Of a stretch of 64,000 nt of DNA, positions 45,220-57,600 are shown piece after piece. Within the stretch, counting starts at the first letter, position 1. Each line of letters begins with the position of its first letter. Below the pieces are notes generated by a model that did no database searches, was not told where the DNA came from, and saw nothing but the letters and a program-made list of their open reading frames with translations. Both the position numbers and the translations under genes were made by a program. Source of the DNA: Salticus scenicus (lineage: Eukaryota > Arthropoda > Arachnida > Araneae > Salticidae); contig OZ005650.1 in assembly GCA_963930645.1 (NCBI GenBank), forward strand, positions 63,368,718-63,432,717. Reading direction: 5' to 3'.

Positions 45220-46673
45220 ATAAGTAAAGCACCGTTTATACGTCTTTCAAGGGACTGATGTAAAAGGACGTATAAATGAAAAGACATATAATCGAAATTT
45301 TAATAACACTTTGATTACTACAAATTTAATGACACTTAAGAAATATTTATATGAAAATACTAATTAATAATAAAGTTTCTTAAGTTAGTAAACATATGTT
45401 GTACTTTTTTTAGAGATAATAATTATTAAAAAAAAAAAAAAAAAATGTAAAAAGTGAGAAAAATCATACTATTCACCCTTTGTGGTGCACTGTCCTCGCT
45501 GTGAGGACGTAATTCTTAAATTTCAACTGCAAAAACTCATCCCGGAAATTGTTTAGCAAAATTTTACTTTTATAACATAGCAGAAAAGGCTGTCTATTTC
45601 TTTTATTTTAATTTTGTTCATAAATTTCGGTGACAGTATAATTTAAATAATCCCAATTACCTTGTGCCGAAAAGGGTTAATGGATGACTGGGTACTAATT
45701 ACATATATTATATATTGAGTATTTTATTACATTTTTTAAAAACTATATGAACACATTTTGAATATTAATTATATGTATTGTGTATCTTTAATAAGCATAT
45801 GATTTATGTCCATACAGATAGTAATTTAATAACATTAAAAAAATCTTTAATATTCATCTGATTTGCTGCTTGTCTATGAGTATTAAAAATTCTACTGTGA
45901 ATTCAATTGATTCTTTGATCATTATTCTTCGACCTTTCCTGTGTTCCTCTATTTAAAATGCTTTCTAGGAAAAATGTCTTATTTAGAATGGAAAATAATG
46001 ACAGGTCGAGAAATTTTGCGAATTTTTGTAAAGTGGAAAAGACATATAATCAATATTAGCAGCGTATAAATGAATTTTTGCATTAAAATGAATAAGGAAT
46101 CGGGACTGCACTAAAAGGATGTATAAATGTAAAAGACGTATAAACAGTGCTTTACTGTGTATGAAATTATGATTGGTGAATGTAGACATGCAAGTATAAT
46201 GTACACAGACATGGTACAAGCTTACAGAAAAAAAGGCTGAACTTTTCACGACCCCCCCCCCCTCCCTCTCAAAAGTGTTGTGTGCTCATGTGATGAGGAT
46301 ATTTTTTTCTTTTTGTCTCAAAATTTCAATGCGTCTTGCAATACGGAAAAGAATTTTTATTGTACTAAGTACATTCTTATCCCAGAGGGTTAAGGTTCTT
46401 ATACCAAAAGGTTGACAGTGCCCACTGGTGGGTTCTCTCTGTTCGACTACTTATTATATTATCTAATCTAGATCGAATGTTAAAGTAGTACTAAAGAAGT
46501 GATGATTGCAACTACCGAGGCAGAAAAGAAAAAAGAGTGATGCAAATTGTTTAAATATTTCTGGTGACGAAGTAGATGCAAAGAGTATAAACAGATGGAT
46601 ATATTATCGGTCCATGTTATGACCATCGCAAAATACCCCTAGTTGAATTTCAGGGAGGAGTCGAAATTAGCTC
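45220..46673. other. AT-rich stretch with a possible piggyBac-like MITE
   Basis: 45476-45676 has inverted ends CCCTTTGTGGTGCACTG and (reverse complement) CCCTTTTCGGCACAAGG, with TTAA on the right and TTCA on the left. This would fit a 201-bp piggyBac-type MITE with one decayed target. The rest has no gene. Confidence 0.4.
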
Positions 46674-46681
46674 AGCTGTTC

Positions 46682-49600
46682 TAGGGTGCCTATATTACTA
46701 AGAGTGGCGACAGTTCTCAGTGCGCAACCGCTGTGGATGAAATCTTGGGTTGCTTGCGTGAGCTACGAGTGGAGTTGATTCTTTCTAGATATGACCTTTA
46801 TCTTACGTTGGCGAGAAAATGCTTCTGGTGAACATTTACTTTTCTGGCGGGATATTTAATTTTCTTAGAAGTAAAAAAGACTTAATTTATTCATAATTCG
46901 TTCAAATCAGTGGCGGATCCAGAACTTGACTTTTTTTTTTTTTTTTTTTTTTTTTTTGGGGGGGGGGGGGGGGCTAAAAATTTTCAAAGTGTTATTATAG
47001 ACCAATAAAAAATTTACAATTGCAATATTCAATTGTGAATGTCAGTGTTTTTTTTTTTTTTTTGGGGGGGGGGGGGCTTCATCCCCCTAGCCCCCTCCCC
47101 CCCTTAAATCAGCCACTGGTTCAAATTGTATTGAAATTAAGCATTTTCTTTTCACTAAATTATTTTTAGTTTTGTCAAATAACAAGTTATCGATAGACTT
47201 AAATTGCCAAATTTATAAAAAGGAAAAAAAAAAAAAAAAAAAGAATTGCTCTTAGAACCACAAATTTACGACTTCTATCAATTTTATTTAATAATTATTT
47301 TAATTTTTTCTGTGTGTTAATTTTCAATTTATTGTTATTATTATTAAACCATTATTTTTAACTTAGATTTTTAAAAACCAAAAACATTATACTGAACTAA
47401 AGAATTTTTTTGTTTATAGTGAATTAAGGGGAATTTTTCATTTAAGAATTTATAATGCATCCCGATTTAATTTCATTATTTTTTCATTTTGTAGCAGAAA
47501 TTTTTTTTAAAATAAACTGTAATATTTTTTCCTTAATAAGTTTAATTTCTGAAATAATAAGAATATAATAATAAATTGGTCATTTCTAATTCTTTACAGA
47601 TTTTTTTTGCATTTTGATATTATGTTCAAGATTTAATGTGGGGAGGGGGGGGGGGAGAAAATATTGTCCTATCTTCAAGGTTCTGAAAAAGTGGTACTTT
47701 TAGGAAGCTACAGTGCATCGTTGCTTTCACACAACACTTGTGCCTTGTTGATAAATATATGAGCTCTAATTTTTTCTACCCGAAAAAAATATTGCAGGCT
47801 TTCAGAATTTATGGTTTTTGTATTATTTGTTTAATAATTAATTATAGTAAATTGTTAGACGATTTAACTATGAAAGTCACAAAATCTCTTAAATGTAATT
47901 GAAAATTAATCGCAGAAAGAACTTTCAAGTACATAAAGAAAATAATATAAATAAACAATCGAAAATGTAAAAATTCTTACTTCACACAAATAGCTTGCGT
48001 TAGTTGGTTCCCAATTAAGGCGTTTAACTTTGGAGGCCCAAAGTTTCCTCCTTTCGGGATTTTTAGGAAACACTTTTAACTTATAGCATTGCTCAAATCT
48101 GTTTGAGCAGTTAAAAGCAGAACAGCCCGTGATTTTTTAGCAAAAAAAGAAAACTGAAATTTTGATTACAACAATAATAAAGTTAAATGAACGGTAGAAG
48201 GGATGTATATAAGAAAATTAGCAATTAGTTTTAGGGAATCAGATATAATTTTTTTTTTTTCTTTTTGGGGATCAGTACAGTAATAGCTATACCAATAAAT
48301 CTAATAAACTAATAATAAGTTTTGGCCAAGTTCAAGTGTATTAAAAAAGAATTTTTAAATGTATAAAATAAATAATTTAAATTGATACTAACTGTCAATT
48401 TTTTTAAGTGCATATTTTGTATAAATGTGCTTAATGGATCTGCGAGGAAGGCCAGGAGATATTGATAAGCACATTTATCAATAAAGTTTAAAACGGTAGC
48501 ATTTTATTTTGCTTTCTTTCTTTTCTTTTGTCTTTTTTTTTTTTTTTTTTTTTTTTAGATTTAAATATATTTAAGCAATCATTCACCTACTTTACATACT
48601 AACCATCTTAACTATCATGTTTGATACGTTTATACACTACAGAAGTTGAGATCTAGCTTTCCTAAAAAATCAGGAATTTCAGCATAGTAGCACCATTTGT
48701 CAACTAATATGCACCAAAAATTGAAAGACTCCAGTTTATGCTAAAATGCGACAAAATAAAAACTTTCGTAAAATATTGTGCATTAGATCTTGATCTCGAG
48801 CTACCACAAAATTTTTGTAACATACACTCATACAAAGAAAGAAAGAGAGGTTTTTAAAATTAGACTTTATTTTTTTAAAAATTGTATGCACTTTAATTAA
48901 ACGGGGTGGGGAGGGTTAGGAGGGCGGCAGCTCCCCTCGCATAGAATTTTATGCCAAATGACACAATGGCCTACACCTTTTTTAGATTAATTTTAAAGTA
49001 CATTGAACTATATTATTTTACCTTACTGAACTTAATATGCGATCTGTCTTTATAACATTGAAATGCAGTGTACGAGAAAGTCGTGTGAGTGACACACCAT
49101 ATAATTTAATCTAAAATCGTATCATCATTCTTTTTCTAATTAAAGGTATCGCCAGATTTAATTCACACCCTATGTAAACATTTCTAGGGGAGAAATACTA
49201 TGCCTCCCACAAAATAAATGTTTTAACAAACAATTAAAAAGAAACAACGTTTGTAAAGTATTTAAATATATTTATAAATTTTAATGCTTTCAAAACTCAT
49301 TATTTTCCAAAAAAAAAAAAAAAAAAAAGAAAGAAAGAAAGAAAGAAAAGAAAAGAAACTAATGAATTTATTTTTAGTTATTTTATTTTTATCTTTATTT
49401 TCAAAATAGTAAATAACTATCAATTTTATTGAAGAAAATTAAACATTATTCGTAATTAGTCAGACGTAATAAATAAGAAACAATTTACATATATATTCCT
49501 TAGTACATACTCTTACACATAATACACACAGAGATACACACTTATAAAGCTTTTAAAGCTTTCTCTGAGAAAGATGTCAAAACACTGACGGGGAATCTCT

Positions 49601-50103
49601 CGCCAGTACCATGTTAAATATCGCCAAATGTTTCTACTTTGCTTTATCAACGAAATCAGTATTTTTTTAATTTAAAATAGCACAAAAATAGGACAAAAGT
49701 AACATATTTAATAAATAAGATGATTACAGATCAGTTATGACAATAATCATACAGTATTTTTTCTTTTTATATTAATTTATAAGCTGTGAAACAGGCCAGT
49801 AAAAGAATCTGCCTATCTCGTCCATCAATTAAGTTAATAAAACAGATTAATAATTAACATTATTCAGTAAAATATGTTTTGATATTTTACAAATAATCTT
49901 TCTTAATGTATTTCTGAAAGAAAAAAAAATCAAATTTACTTAATATCAAGCGATAAAAATGCTTTTTTCGACATATGTGAAACTCTCAATGTAAAACCTA
50001 CGGAGCATCATCCAACAATTGCCCCGGGCGGCTGACGGTGAGTCTTGTCCAATGAGAATCTGTCACAGATCTGTCGCCACTCTTATCTCATCGAGGCACC
50101 CTA
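46682..50103. mobile_element. hAT-like element, non-autonomous, 3.4 kb
   Basis: Ends TAGGGTGCCTATATTACTAA...GAGTGGCGACAG and CTGTCGCCACTCTTATCTCA...GGCACCCTA are inverted repeats. A perfect 8-bp duplication AGCTGTTC borders it (46674-46681, 50104-50111). The interior is extremely AT-rich with many homopolymers and no transposase. A hAT MITE is nested at 46908-47118. Confidence 0.85.
46908..47118. mobile_element. hAT MITE, 211 bp
   Basis: Ends CAGTGGCGGATCCAG and (reverse complement) CAGTGGCTGATTTAAG, with the perfect 8-bp duplication GTTCAAAT (46900-46907, 47119-47126). Two internal T-run/G-run tracts (46931-46973, 47048-47076) are its main content. Confidence 0.85.
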
Positions 50104-50122
50104 AGCTGTTCTACTATCAAAT

Positions 50123-51366
50123 GGGTCAATCCATACAGATTCATGGAGTGGCTGTGCTCGAATACTTTTATTTCCTTTGATACTTATGTCCCTTATAGAC
50201 ACATATAGAAGATGTTTAAAACAATTTTTATTTTTTCTCTTCTATTGACCTTGGATTTTAAAGAGGTCACCAAAAGTCATTCTCGTCGTTAAAAATGGGA
50301 TTATTTAGATCTTTATATTTTGACACAAACCTCTTTGAATTAAATTTATGAAAGCTAAGTTTAAATATTAGTATTGAAGCATATTAGGTAAAGGTGTCAC
50401 ATGTTTAGTTATACTGCTGTAAATTAATAGCTGAAATAATTACAATAGGTGAAACTTAATGGTCAAACTCAAATTTTCACTAATTTCGATAGGGACTCTT
50501 CCAAGGGACAAAACCATAAAATAAAATATGACACAAATTAATCTCTAGAATCACACTAAAGAGAAAATGTAATTGTAATTGTGTGGTTTTTAACCTTTTA
50601 CTGTTTAGAGCTCCCCAAAATGTCCGAAAAAGAACATTTAAAGACTAATTAATTTAATTTTCTACTTTAGTGTGTGTTAATTAGCCGAACTATGCAATTT
50701 AAAAAACTATATATATATTTTTTTAAATCAAAACTACAAAACAATACACACAGAATACATAACATTTTAATAGATTAATAAATTAACAAAGTTTTTTTTT
50801 TTTTTTTTTTCATCCCCTTTTGTTTTATGGGGTGGGGGTGTCTTTAAATGTCATTTTTCTGACATTTCGGAGAGCTGTAAACAGTAAAAGGTTAAAAACC
50901 ACACAATTACAATTAAATTTTTTCATTAGTGTGATTTCAGAGATTAATTTGTATCATATTTTATTTCGTGGTTTTGTCCCCTGGAAAAGTTATTCACTAT
51001 CGAAATTAGTAAACATTTTACGTTTGACTTATTGTTATTATATTTGTTATTAAGTTACAGTAGTATAATTAAGCGTGTGACACCTTTATCTTATATCTTT
51101 CAATATTAATGTTTAAAGTTAGAATTCATAAATTTAAGTCAAAAGAGATTTGTGTCAAAACATAAAGATCTAATAATCCCATTTTTAACCATGAGAACGG
51201 CTTTTGATGACTTGTATAAAATCAAAGGTCAATAGTAAAAATAAATAAATAAATAAAAGCTGTTTTGAATATCTCACATATGTACCTAAGGGGCACAAGT
51301 ATCAAAAGAAACAATAGCCGAGCAACACATTTTTAAAATATCCCATGAAACTATATGGACTGACCC
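50123..51366. mobile_element. Fold-back element with ~500-bp arms, 1.24 kb
   Basis: Tips GGGTCAATCCATACAGATTC and (reverse complement) GGGTCAGTCCATATAGTTTC. The arms 50123 to about 50640 and about 50860-51366 remain alignable throughout (blocks CACAATTACAAT, GGTTTTGTCCC, GGATTATTAGATCTTTATGTTTTG-like). AAAT stands at both borders. The unpaired middle is AT-rich with a poly-T. It is inserted next to, or shares its border with, the hAT-like element ending at 50103. Confidence 0.8.
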
Positions 51367-52159
51367 AAATGAAAAATCTCCTGCTATTTATATCGAAGTA
51401 TTTTTTTTTAAAAGTTGTTCCTTGCTTGTGCCAGTGGACATCTGAAAGAGCTGACTTATATTAATAATTTAAAACACTGAAGTTGTATATAGATTAAAAT
51501 AGCATCATGTAAAGGTGGAAGAGTTGTGTGTATTTTTGATGACACTTATTCCTGAACTTGTGGACTATTGGTCAAACAAAATATTTTGTAGTAGCCCCAG
51601 ATTTTCAATAGTTAAGTAATAAGTAGTAACAGATATCTATTTTAAAATTCTTTGATTTTCCATTCTAAATTTCAGAAATCTCGCTAGAATAGTTCAGTAT
51701 ATTGCCCATTTGCAAGAAATACATCGGTCAAGTAATTGTTGATTCTGCAGAACATATGGCAATAAACAATTGCCTCATATAAAAAGTGCCTTCATTTAAT
51801 AAAAAAAATTACATTTATTTAAAAGTGTTTTCATTAATACATAAAGGACAACATATGCATATTTGGAATAAATTGTTTTATGTATGTCTAAGTGATGACG
51901 AGTAACATACAACAAATATATGTCAATTTTATTTTCTTTAGTTCAAATTAAAAGTGTTAAACAGTATTGATGAAAAATTTCGCTTATAGATGTAATGTAT
52001 TTAAAAAATTTATACGTATCTGTACACAAACTATTTGTCCAATCTCAACAAAAAGTTACAAGTAAATCTTCTCATGATATAGTAAAAAAGAATGAACTGA
52101 ATGATCATGATCCTAATTCCAGTAGTTTTGTCTTTTAAGTCATCACTTCCTTTTAAAAC

Positions 52160-52578
52160 TTCTAAAATTCTTTCACAATTTGGTTTTAAAATCATTTACA
52201 AACCCATCAACAAAATTAAATTATCATCTTCTCTTACAAATTCCATTCCTACTGAAAACTGATCTGGCATTTATTTAATCTCTTGTTCTTTGTGTAATTT
52301 AGACTATATTAGTCAAACTTGGAGGTGCTTGAAATGTAGAATAAATGAGCACCGTCGTAATGTTCGTAATGAAGAGATTGTTAAATTTTCTATTGCTTCC
52401 TACTGCTGGGCTCATGGTTTTTGTTTTGATTTTTACATAATTAACGTTATTTCTTCTCCAAACTCCTGCTCCTATTTACATACCCATAAAGCTTTTTATA
52501 TAGTAATTAAAAATTCGAAAAATCTTGTTAATATTTCTTCCACTCCGTTCTTGTTTGATGTTTGGAAATTACTCACAT
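52160..52578 (+). pseudogene. Penelope-like GIY-YIG endonuclease domain
   Basis: The endonuclease of Penelope-like elements nicks the target so that the RT can prime. The frame gives SQFGFKIIYKPINKIKLSSS, a stop, then SGIYLISCSLCNLDYISQTW. GIYLI and DYISQT stand for GIY and YIG (canonical: GIYLI...YIGQT; here YIG is YIS). RCLKCRINEHRRNVRN follows with the catalytic R and H-x-x-x-x region, then SIASYCWAHGFCFDF, then ISSPNSC and KNLVN. Against the family pattern the H of the usual AxHxxxxxH is partly replaced. The RT part is missing through truncation. The in-frame stop and altered YIG show it is inactive. Confidence 0.85.
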
Positions 52579-52762
52579 AACATTGGTTTTCGTTTTGATT
52601 TTTTTTTTCTTTTTATACCTTTTTTTTCTTCGTCTTTTTTTATAATTCTGGTCACACAAGTATGCGAATTTATATTTCGATATTCGGTTTTATTTGTTTT
52701 TGCTCATTACTGAAAAGAGTTTTGTGCGTTACCACTTTATTTGCAGCATTCGGGCCAACTTT

Positions 52763-52815
52763 GTTTGCCTGACCTAGGGCCGTGTTTTCTTTCGAAATGA
52801 AACAATCGTTGAGAG
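52763..52815 (+). ncRNA. Decayed hammerhead-like motif in a Penelope-like terminal repeat
   Basis: GTTTGCCTGA, then AGGGCC, GTGTTTTC, then GAAATGAAACAATCGTTGAG follows the order of the hammerhead seen at 60 kb, but the CTGATGA core is changed to CTGACCT and helix II no longer pairs well. Confidence 0.4.
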
Positions 52816-53090
52816 TCCTTGCACTTTATGGCGTGCATTCAAAGTTTATTATTTATTTCTTCTCATGATACACATTCAAAATGCCAAGTTTGCACTTTCT
52901 GTTGATATTTGTATTGGAGTTACATTGATAATAGACTCATACGCAAATAAACAAGCACACAGACAGAGACTTACCGCTATAAAACTGATTTCCGGATTCA
53001 AGGAACGTCTAACTATAGCAAAAAGTTAAATTTAAAAATATGTCCCCAGAACATAATACTTTCTCTAATCATATATGGGTAAGAGAAAGT

Positions 53091-53639
53091 AATAAATAAA
53101 TCAACTGCTCATGTTTGAATAAATTTTTTGGGGGAAGTCAAATAGGTAAGATGAATAACGTCCAACTTCCACCGAGATCTGATACCCGATATCACACGAC
53201 TGTATTTAACAGTGCATAAACATCCGCAGGTCTGGTAAATCAGTTTCACACCAGAAATTTTTACTCTGAGAAAGCCATTTTAAAATTTTCCTTGCCTGTA
53301 AATTAAATTTCCTGGTTTGAAATTGATTTATATGTCCGCAGCAGATTATATACAGGAAAATACGGTACTCAGATGTGATAGTTTCAAAAATACAAAAAAA
53401 GAAATAATAATAACAACTGTACTTATTTGCTTAAAATACCTCAAACTAAAAAACTGGTACTTCAACCTAAAAATACAACGAAAAAGATAGAAAAAAAAAA
53501 TAATTTTAATTAAACATTGAAAAAAATCTTGATGAGATGCACTTTTTCATAGTCGGAGCTATAACGTCAAGTTTTGTAGCTCTGTGATCAGCGGTCTGAG
53601 CTAGAAAGCGCGCACATAGTCACAGACACTTATTTTTAA
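53091..53639. other. Unassigned stretch
   Basis: No gene is seen. The last part (53530-53640, GTCGGAGCTATAACGTCAAG) resembles the tail regions of the interspersed repeats at 37 kb. Confidence 0.35.
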
Positions 53640-54365
53640 AATTCTTAAATTGAATGAACTTTTATATATGATTGGGTGGAAGAAATGAAATGATAATATA
53701 TTCGTATAAAATATTGACGTATTCCTGCTTCATATTTATATAGATAAATTATGTTTTGATGTTTTTATAATTAGAATATTTCAATAAAAATTAAATATAA
53801 ATTATTAGACTACTTCATTAGAATATTTTTTTAATTATTGAAATATTGCAGTAAAAATTATTAAAAAAGAAAAAAATCCTTAAAATGAATGAAATTTTAT
53901 ATATGATTGGGTGGAAGAAATGAAACAATATATTTACATAGTATATATTAGTATATATTCCTGCTTCCTATTTATATAGATAAATTATGTTTTGATGTTT
54001 ATATAATTAAAATATTTCAATAAGAATTAAATGTAAATTATTATACAATATCATTAGAATATTTCTCAAATTACTGAAATATTTCCGTAAAAATTTTTTA
54101 AAAAGAGAAAAAAAAATTCTTAAAATGAATAACTTTTATATATGAGTGGGTGGTAGATATGAAACGATAATATATTTACATAAACTACTTATATAATCCT
54201 GCTTCCTATTTATATAGATAACTTACTATTTGATATATCTATAATTAAAATATTTCAATAAGAATGAAATTTAAATTATTAAACTACTTCAATTAGAATA
54301 TTTTTTTTTTTTAATTATTGAAATACTTCAGAAAAAATTACTTAAAAAAAATTCTTAAATGAAAA
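53640..54365. repeat. Tandem array, three ~237-bp units
   Basis: Units marked by TTATATATGATTGGGTGG (53671, 53906, 54144), CCTGCTTC-TATTTATATAGATAA and ATAATTAAAATATTTCAATAA. It is followed by CTTCGCTGGTCAC, the start word of the ACTAGCAGGC repeats, so the array probably belongs to such an element. Confidence 0.75.
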
Positions 54366-54477
54366 ATTCTTCGCTGGTCACTATATTTAAATGAATTCTC
54401 AAAATTACATATAACTTATTCTTGAAATCGATCAAAACCTCAGTTTTTTTGTCCCTCCCTGATCAAAGGGAAAAATT

Positions 54478-55440
54478 TTCCTTTATAGTATGTGTCAGGT
54501 ACAACACATAATCAACACACACACACACCAAAAAATCGCCTTCCTGGGATATTTTAGAGCAACGTTACAATAGAAAACGTGTTTTTGCCTACAGACCCCA
54601 AAGAGAGAAAAGAGGATATCTCACTAAATCCTTTTATAGTGCGTGTTGGGCACACACAGCACAGTCATATACCAAAAAATTGTCTTCCTGGGATAATTTT
54701 AAATAGATTATGCTTGAAAATGTGTTTTTTGCTACCCCTTCCTCACTAAAGGGGGAAATTTCACAAAATCTCTTTATAGTATGAGTTGTGTTAAACACAT
54801 ATTGAAAATTATACCTTTTAGGTATAATTTAGAAGAGAGTTACACTTGGAAAAGTCTTTTTTTACCCCCCTGATCCCAAAAGGGGAAACATTTTGCGAAA
54901 TCCCTTTACAGTGCGTGATGAATACACATAGCACGCCCACACACAAAAAAATCACCTTCCTGCGATGATCTGGAACAAAGTTTAGCTTGGATGTGTTTTT
55001 TGCACTCTCCCCCGCCAAAAGGAGAATATTTCACAAATTCATTCATAGAGTGTTTTAGGCCCACACATAACCAATCCACACACCTAAAAATTGCCTTTCT
55101 GGGGGTAATTTAGAAGAGATTTATAACTGAAAACTTGTTTTTTGATTCCCCAACCCCAAAGGGGAGGAAGGGGGAAGGCTTCACAAAATCTCTTTATAGT
55201 GAAGTGTTGGTATATATAGCACACCCACATACCCCAAAATTGTCGCCCTGAGATAATTTGGAACAGAGATACACTTGGAAAAGTATTTTTTGTCCCCTCT
55301 CCACCTCATAGGGGTACAAAGGCAGCTATAGCAAAATCTCATCGCAGTTAAGTGTTTGGTGAAAATAACTAACCCACATACCAAAATTAGTTAACATAGA
55401 TTCTCCAGGAAAAATTTAACGCTTAAAGGGAGCTCTCAAA
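54478..55440. repeat. Tandem array, about seven ~140-bp units
   Basis: Each unit repeats TCxCTTTATAGTxxGTGTT, an ACACATAGCACACCCACAC word, AAAAATTGxCTTCCTGGGATAA, AGTTACACTTGGAAAA, and a C-rich CCCCTxxCCCAAAGGGGAAA block. Divergence is high. Short open frames inside are repeat by-products. Confidence 0.7.
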
Positions 55441-57600
55441 TTTGCCCCCGCGTAAATCCCTTCAATTCCAGCTTCCAAATCAAAAATCGCAAAACACCTA
55501 AAATGAGTTTTTGGAAATATACTCCAGAAAGCGCAAAGCCGTTTTCAACTTCTTATGGCCATTTCATAGAGTTCTACTGGAAAATCCAGATTTAGCAAAA
55601 TTCCCCCCCCCCCCCCAAAAAAATTAATTAATTAATTAAAAAATAAATAAAAACACAATTTTATTTTTCTCCTCTTAAAATCCAAAATTCAATGCTTTTT
55701 TTTTTTTTTCTTCTCTCACTTTTGCACTCGAGTCTAATCCCACCTTGTTCAATTTCTTAACCTTGAAGCATGGTAATTTATGGAGCAAGAAAAAAAGTAA
55801 AAAAAAAATCAATTTGGGCGATTATTTTTTTTTTCCCAGTCATTCCGCATTTAAAGTAAAAAGAAAGTAAGCGAAAATCAGCTTTAAAGCCAATTTGCTT
55901 ATATAGAAGATATTGCATACAAATTTATCTGCTAAGAAATGGTAAGACACAAAACTTACTTTTCAAAATTTGAACTTTGTCTGTGAGTTTACATATTCAG
56001 AAATATGAAGTCTAATCATTTGTTTCTTTTCGGTACACACACTATCACTACACAAACAAACATCAATTTAAATTATATAGAGGATAATGATCAATTGAAG
56101 TGAAGCGGAAAAATATGCTATTTCAAAATGTAACCAGTTAGAATGGTACACATTTGTACACAGGCCTTTAATGGAGGTAAATTAGTATTAAAATTATCAT
56201 AAAAAATTCTGAAGCCTTGAAAAACTGGCCATGCAAGAAGGTGATCCTTGAGTAGAGGTGACAGTTTTTAGAGAAGTTTCTCTGTAATTTTTAATGAATG
56301 TCACATTTCTATTTACAATAAATATGCGCTATGTTTAAGATATTTTTCACTAATTGAAAATAGTAACACGCACTTTACTGCGGAGATTACACTATGCGGT
56401 TTACGATATTTTCTATTAAATGAATGGGCTTGAGATTTGTAGTGTGGCATTTCTTCCTTAAACTAGGTAATTTGAAGCTGAGTTATGCTCCCCCTTCCAC
56501 CCAGGTGGAAAGGGGGGAAATTTGCAAAACCTCCTCTAGGTGTCAAAGTTCTAGAACCAACCTTCACATTAAAATTCCTGACCCAATCCTGCACAGGCAG
56601 TGTTAATTCAGTGGGTGGATGTACTCTTCCATATGTATAGATGTATGTTTATGCGATATTAGCCCCCCCCCCTCACCCTACTCCTTAGGGATCGAATTTC
56701 TAATATTCCAGAAATTGGGTTTTAAGTATTTATGTTTGCTGTATTTTAAGGAAAAATCTTGCGATATCTATTTTTTTGTTTGAGTTTATGAAAGGTTATA
56801 TGAAATGACATTTTGCACACACACACACACCCTTTTGGGGGCGAATTTCTATGACTCCTGAAATTAATTGTTAGGTATTTATGTTAGCTATATTTTAAAG
56901 TAAAAATTTTATTGATATCTGTTTCTGTCTGTGAGATATGAATAGGGTTCGTAAAGTTCTTATTTTTTTGGCACCAGTAAAATTTTATAGCAATTTTTGT
57001 CTTAAAAAAAACTTATATTTTATATAAAATTTTATTACATAAAAAATTTGGTGGAAGAATCCTTATAAAAGGGTGGATCCGTACGAACCCTAATGAATGT
57101 TTTTGTGAAATCACGCCGTGCCTTCTCCCCCTCTTTTAGACATCAAATTTTGTAAATATGCTCCTTAGGTAGTGTTTGCACTACAGCTACAGCGTGGGAC
57201 AGGGAAAAAAAAAGCTGCACTTCAGAAAAATTTACATACCTTTTTTATTTGTAATAACTTCAAAACTAATCATCGAAACAAATAAAACTGTCATATTTGC
57301 ATAATACCAAAGAGATAAAATGATACCTTTGTACATTTTTAATTTAGTAATTTGCTTTATTACACTCTATGAAGTACTTAATAAAAATCTACATAAAACT
57401 TTCTTTTTTAAATGCAAAATGTATACTTTGTATTCTATTATGATTTATCATATGAAATGAACTCGTTATATTTTAATATATGAAATAAAACTATTTATTT
57501 GTTAGATCTAAATAATTACTTAATAAAATAGGTATTCTGCATTGAGTAATTCCCCGGATTACTGCTTTAATGCACAGTGGCATAGTATTAAACTATTTTT
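55441..57600. other. Low-complexity and worn repeat sequence
   Basis: C-runs (55596-55614, 56665-56673), A/T runs, a (CA)n tract at 56815-56830 and repeated GGxGAATTTCTAxxACTCCxGAAATT words (56690, 56840) suggesting a worn tandem repeat. No gene is seen. Confidence 0.45.

Larger units (their letters stand above)
52080..52857 (+). mobile_element. Penelope-like element, 5'-truncated
   Basis: Flanked by a perfect 13-bp duplication TCTTCTCATGATA (52067-52079, 52858-52870). It holds the end of the polyprotein, a GIY-YIG endonuclease, followed by a 3' terminal repeat (52735-52857) that aligns with the arms at 1.6 kb and 60 kb: GCAGCAxTCG, ACTTTGTT, GCCTGA, AGGG, GTGT, GAAACAAT, TGCA-TTTATGG and ATTCAAAGTTT. 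Confidence 0.85.
51985..53090 (-). repeat. Hairpin-ended repeat (family A), copy 3, split
   Basis: 51985-52079 and 52858-53090 together match the family-A repeat: ATAGATGTAATGTATTTAAA, ACACAAACTATTTG, then after the insertion ACACATTCAAAATGCCAAGTTT, a CAGACAGAGAC tract and the terminal palindrome ending GGTAAGAGAAAGT. The insertion between is a Penelope-like element with a 13-bp duplication. Confidence 0.75.
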
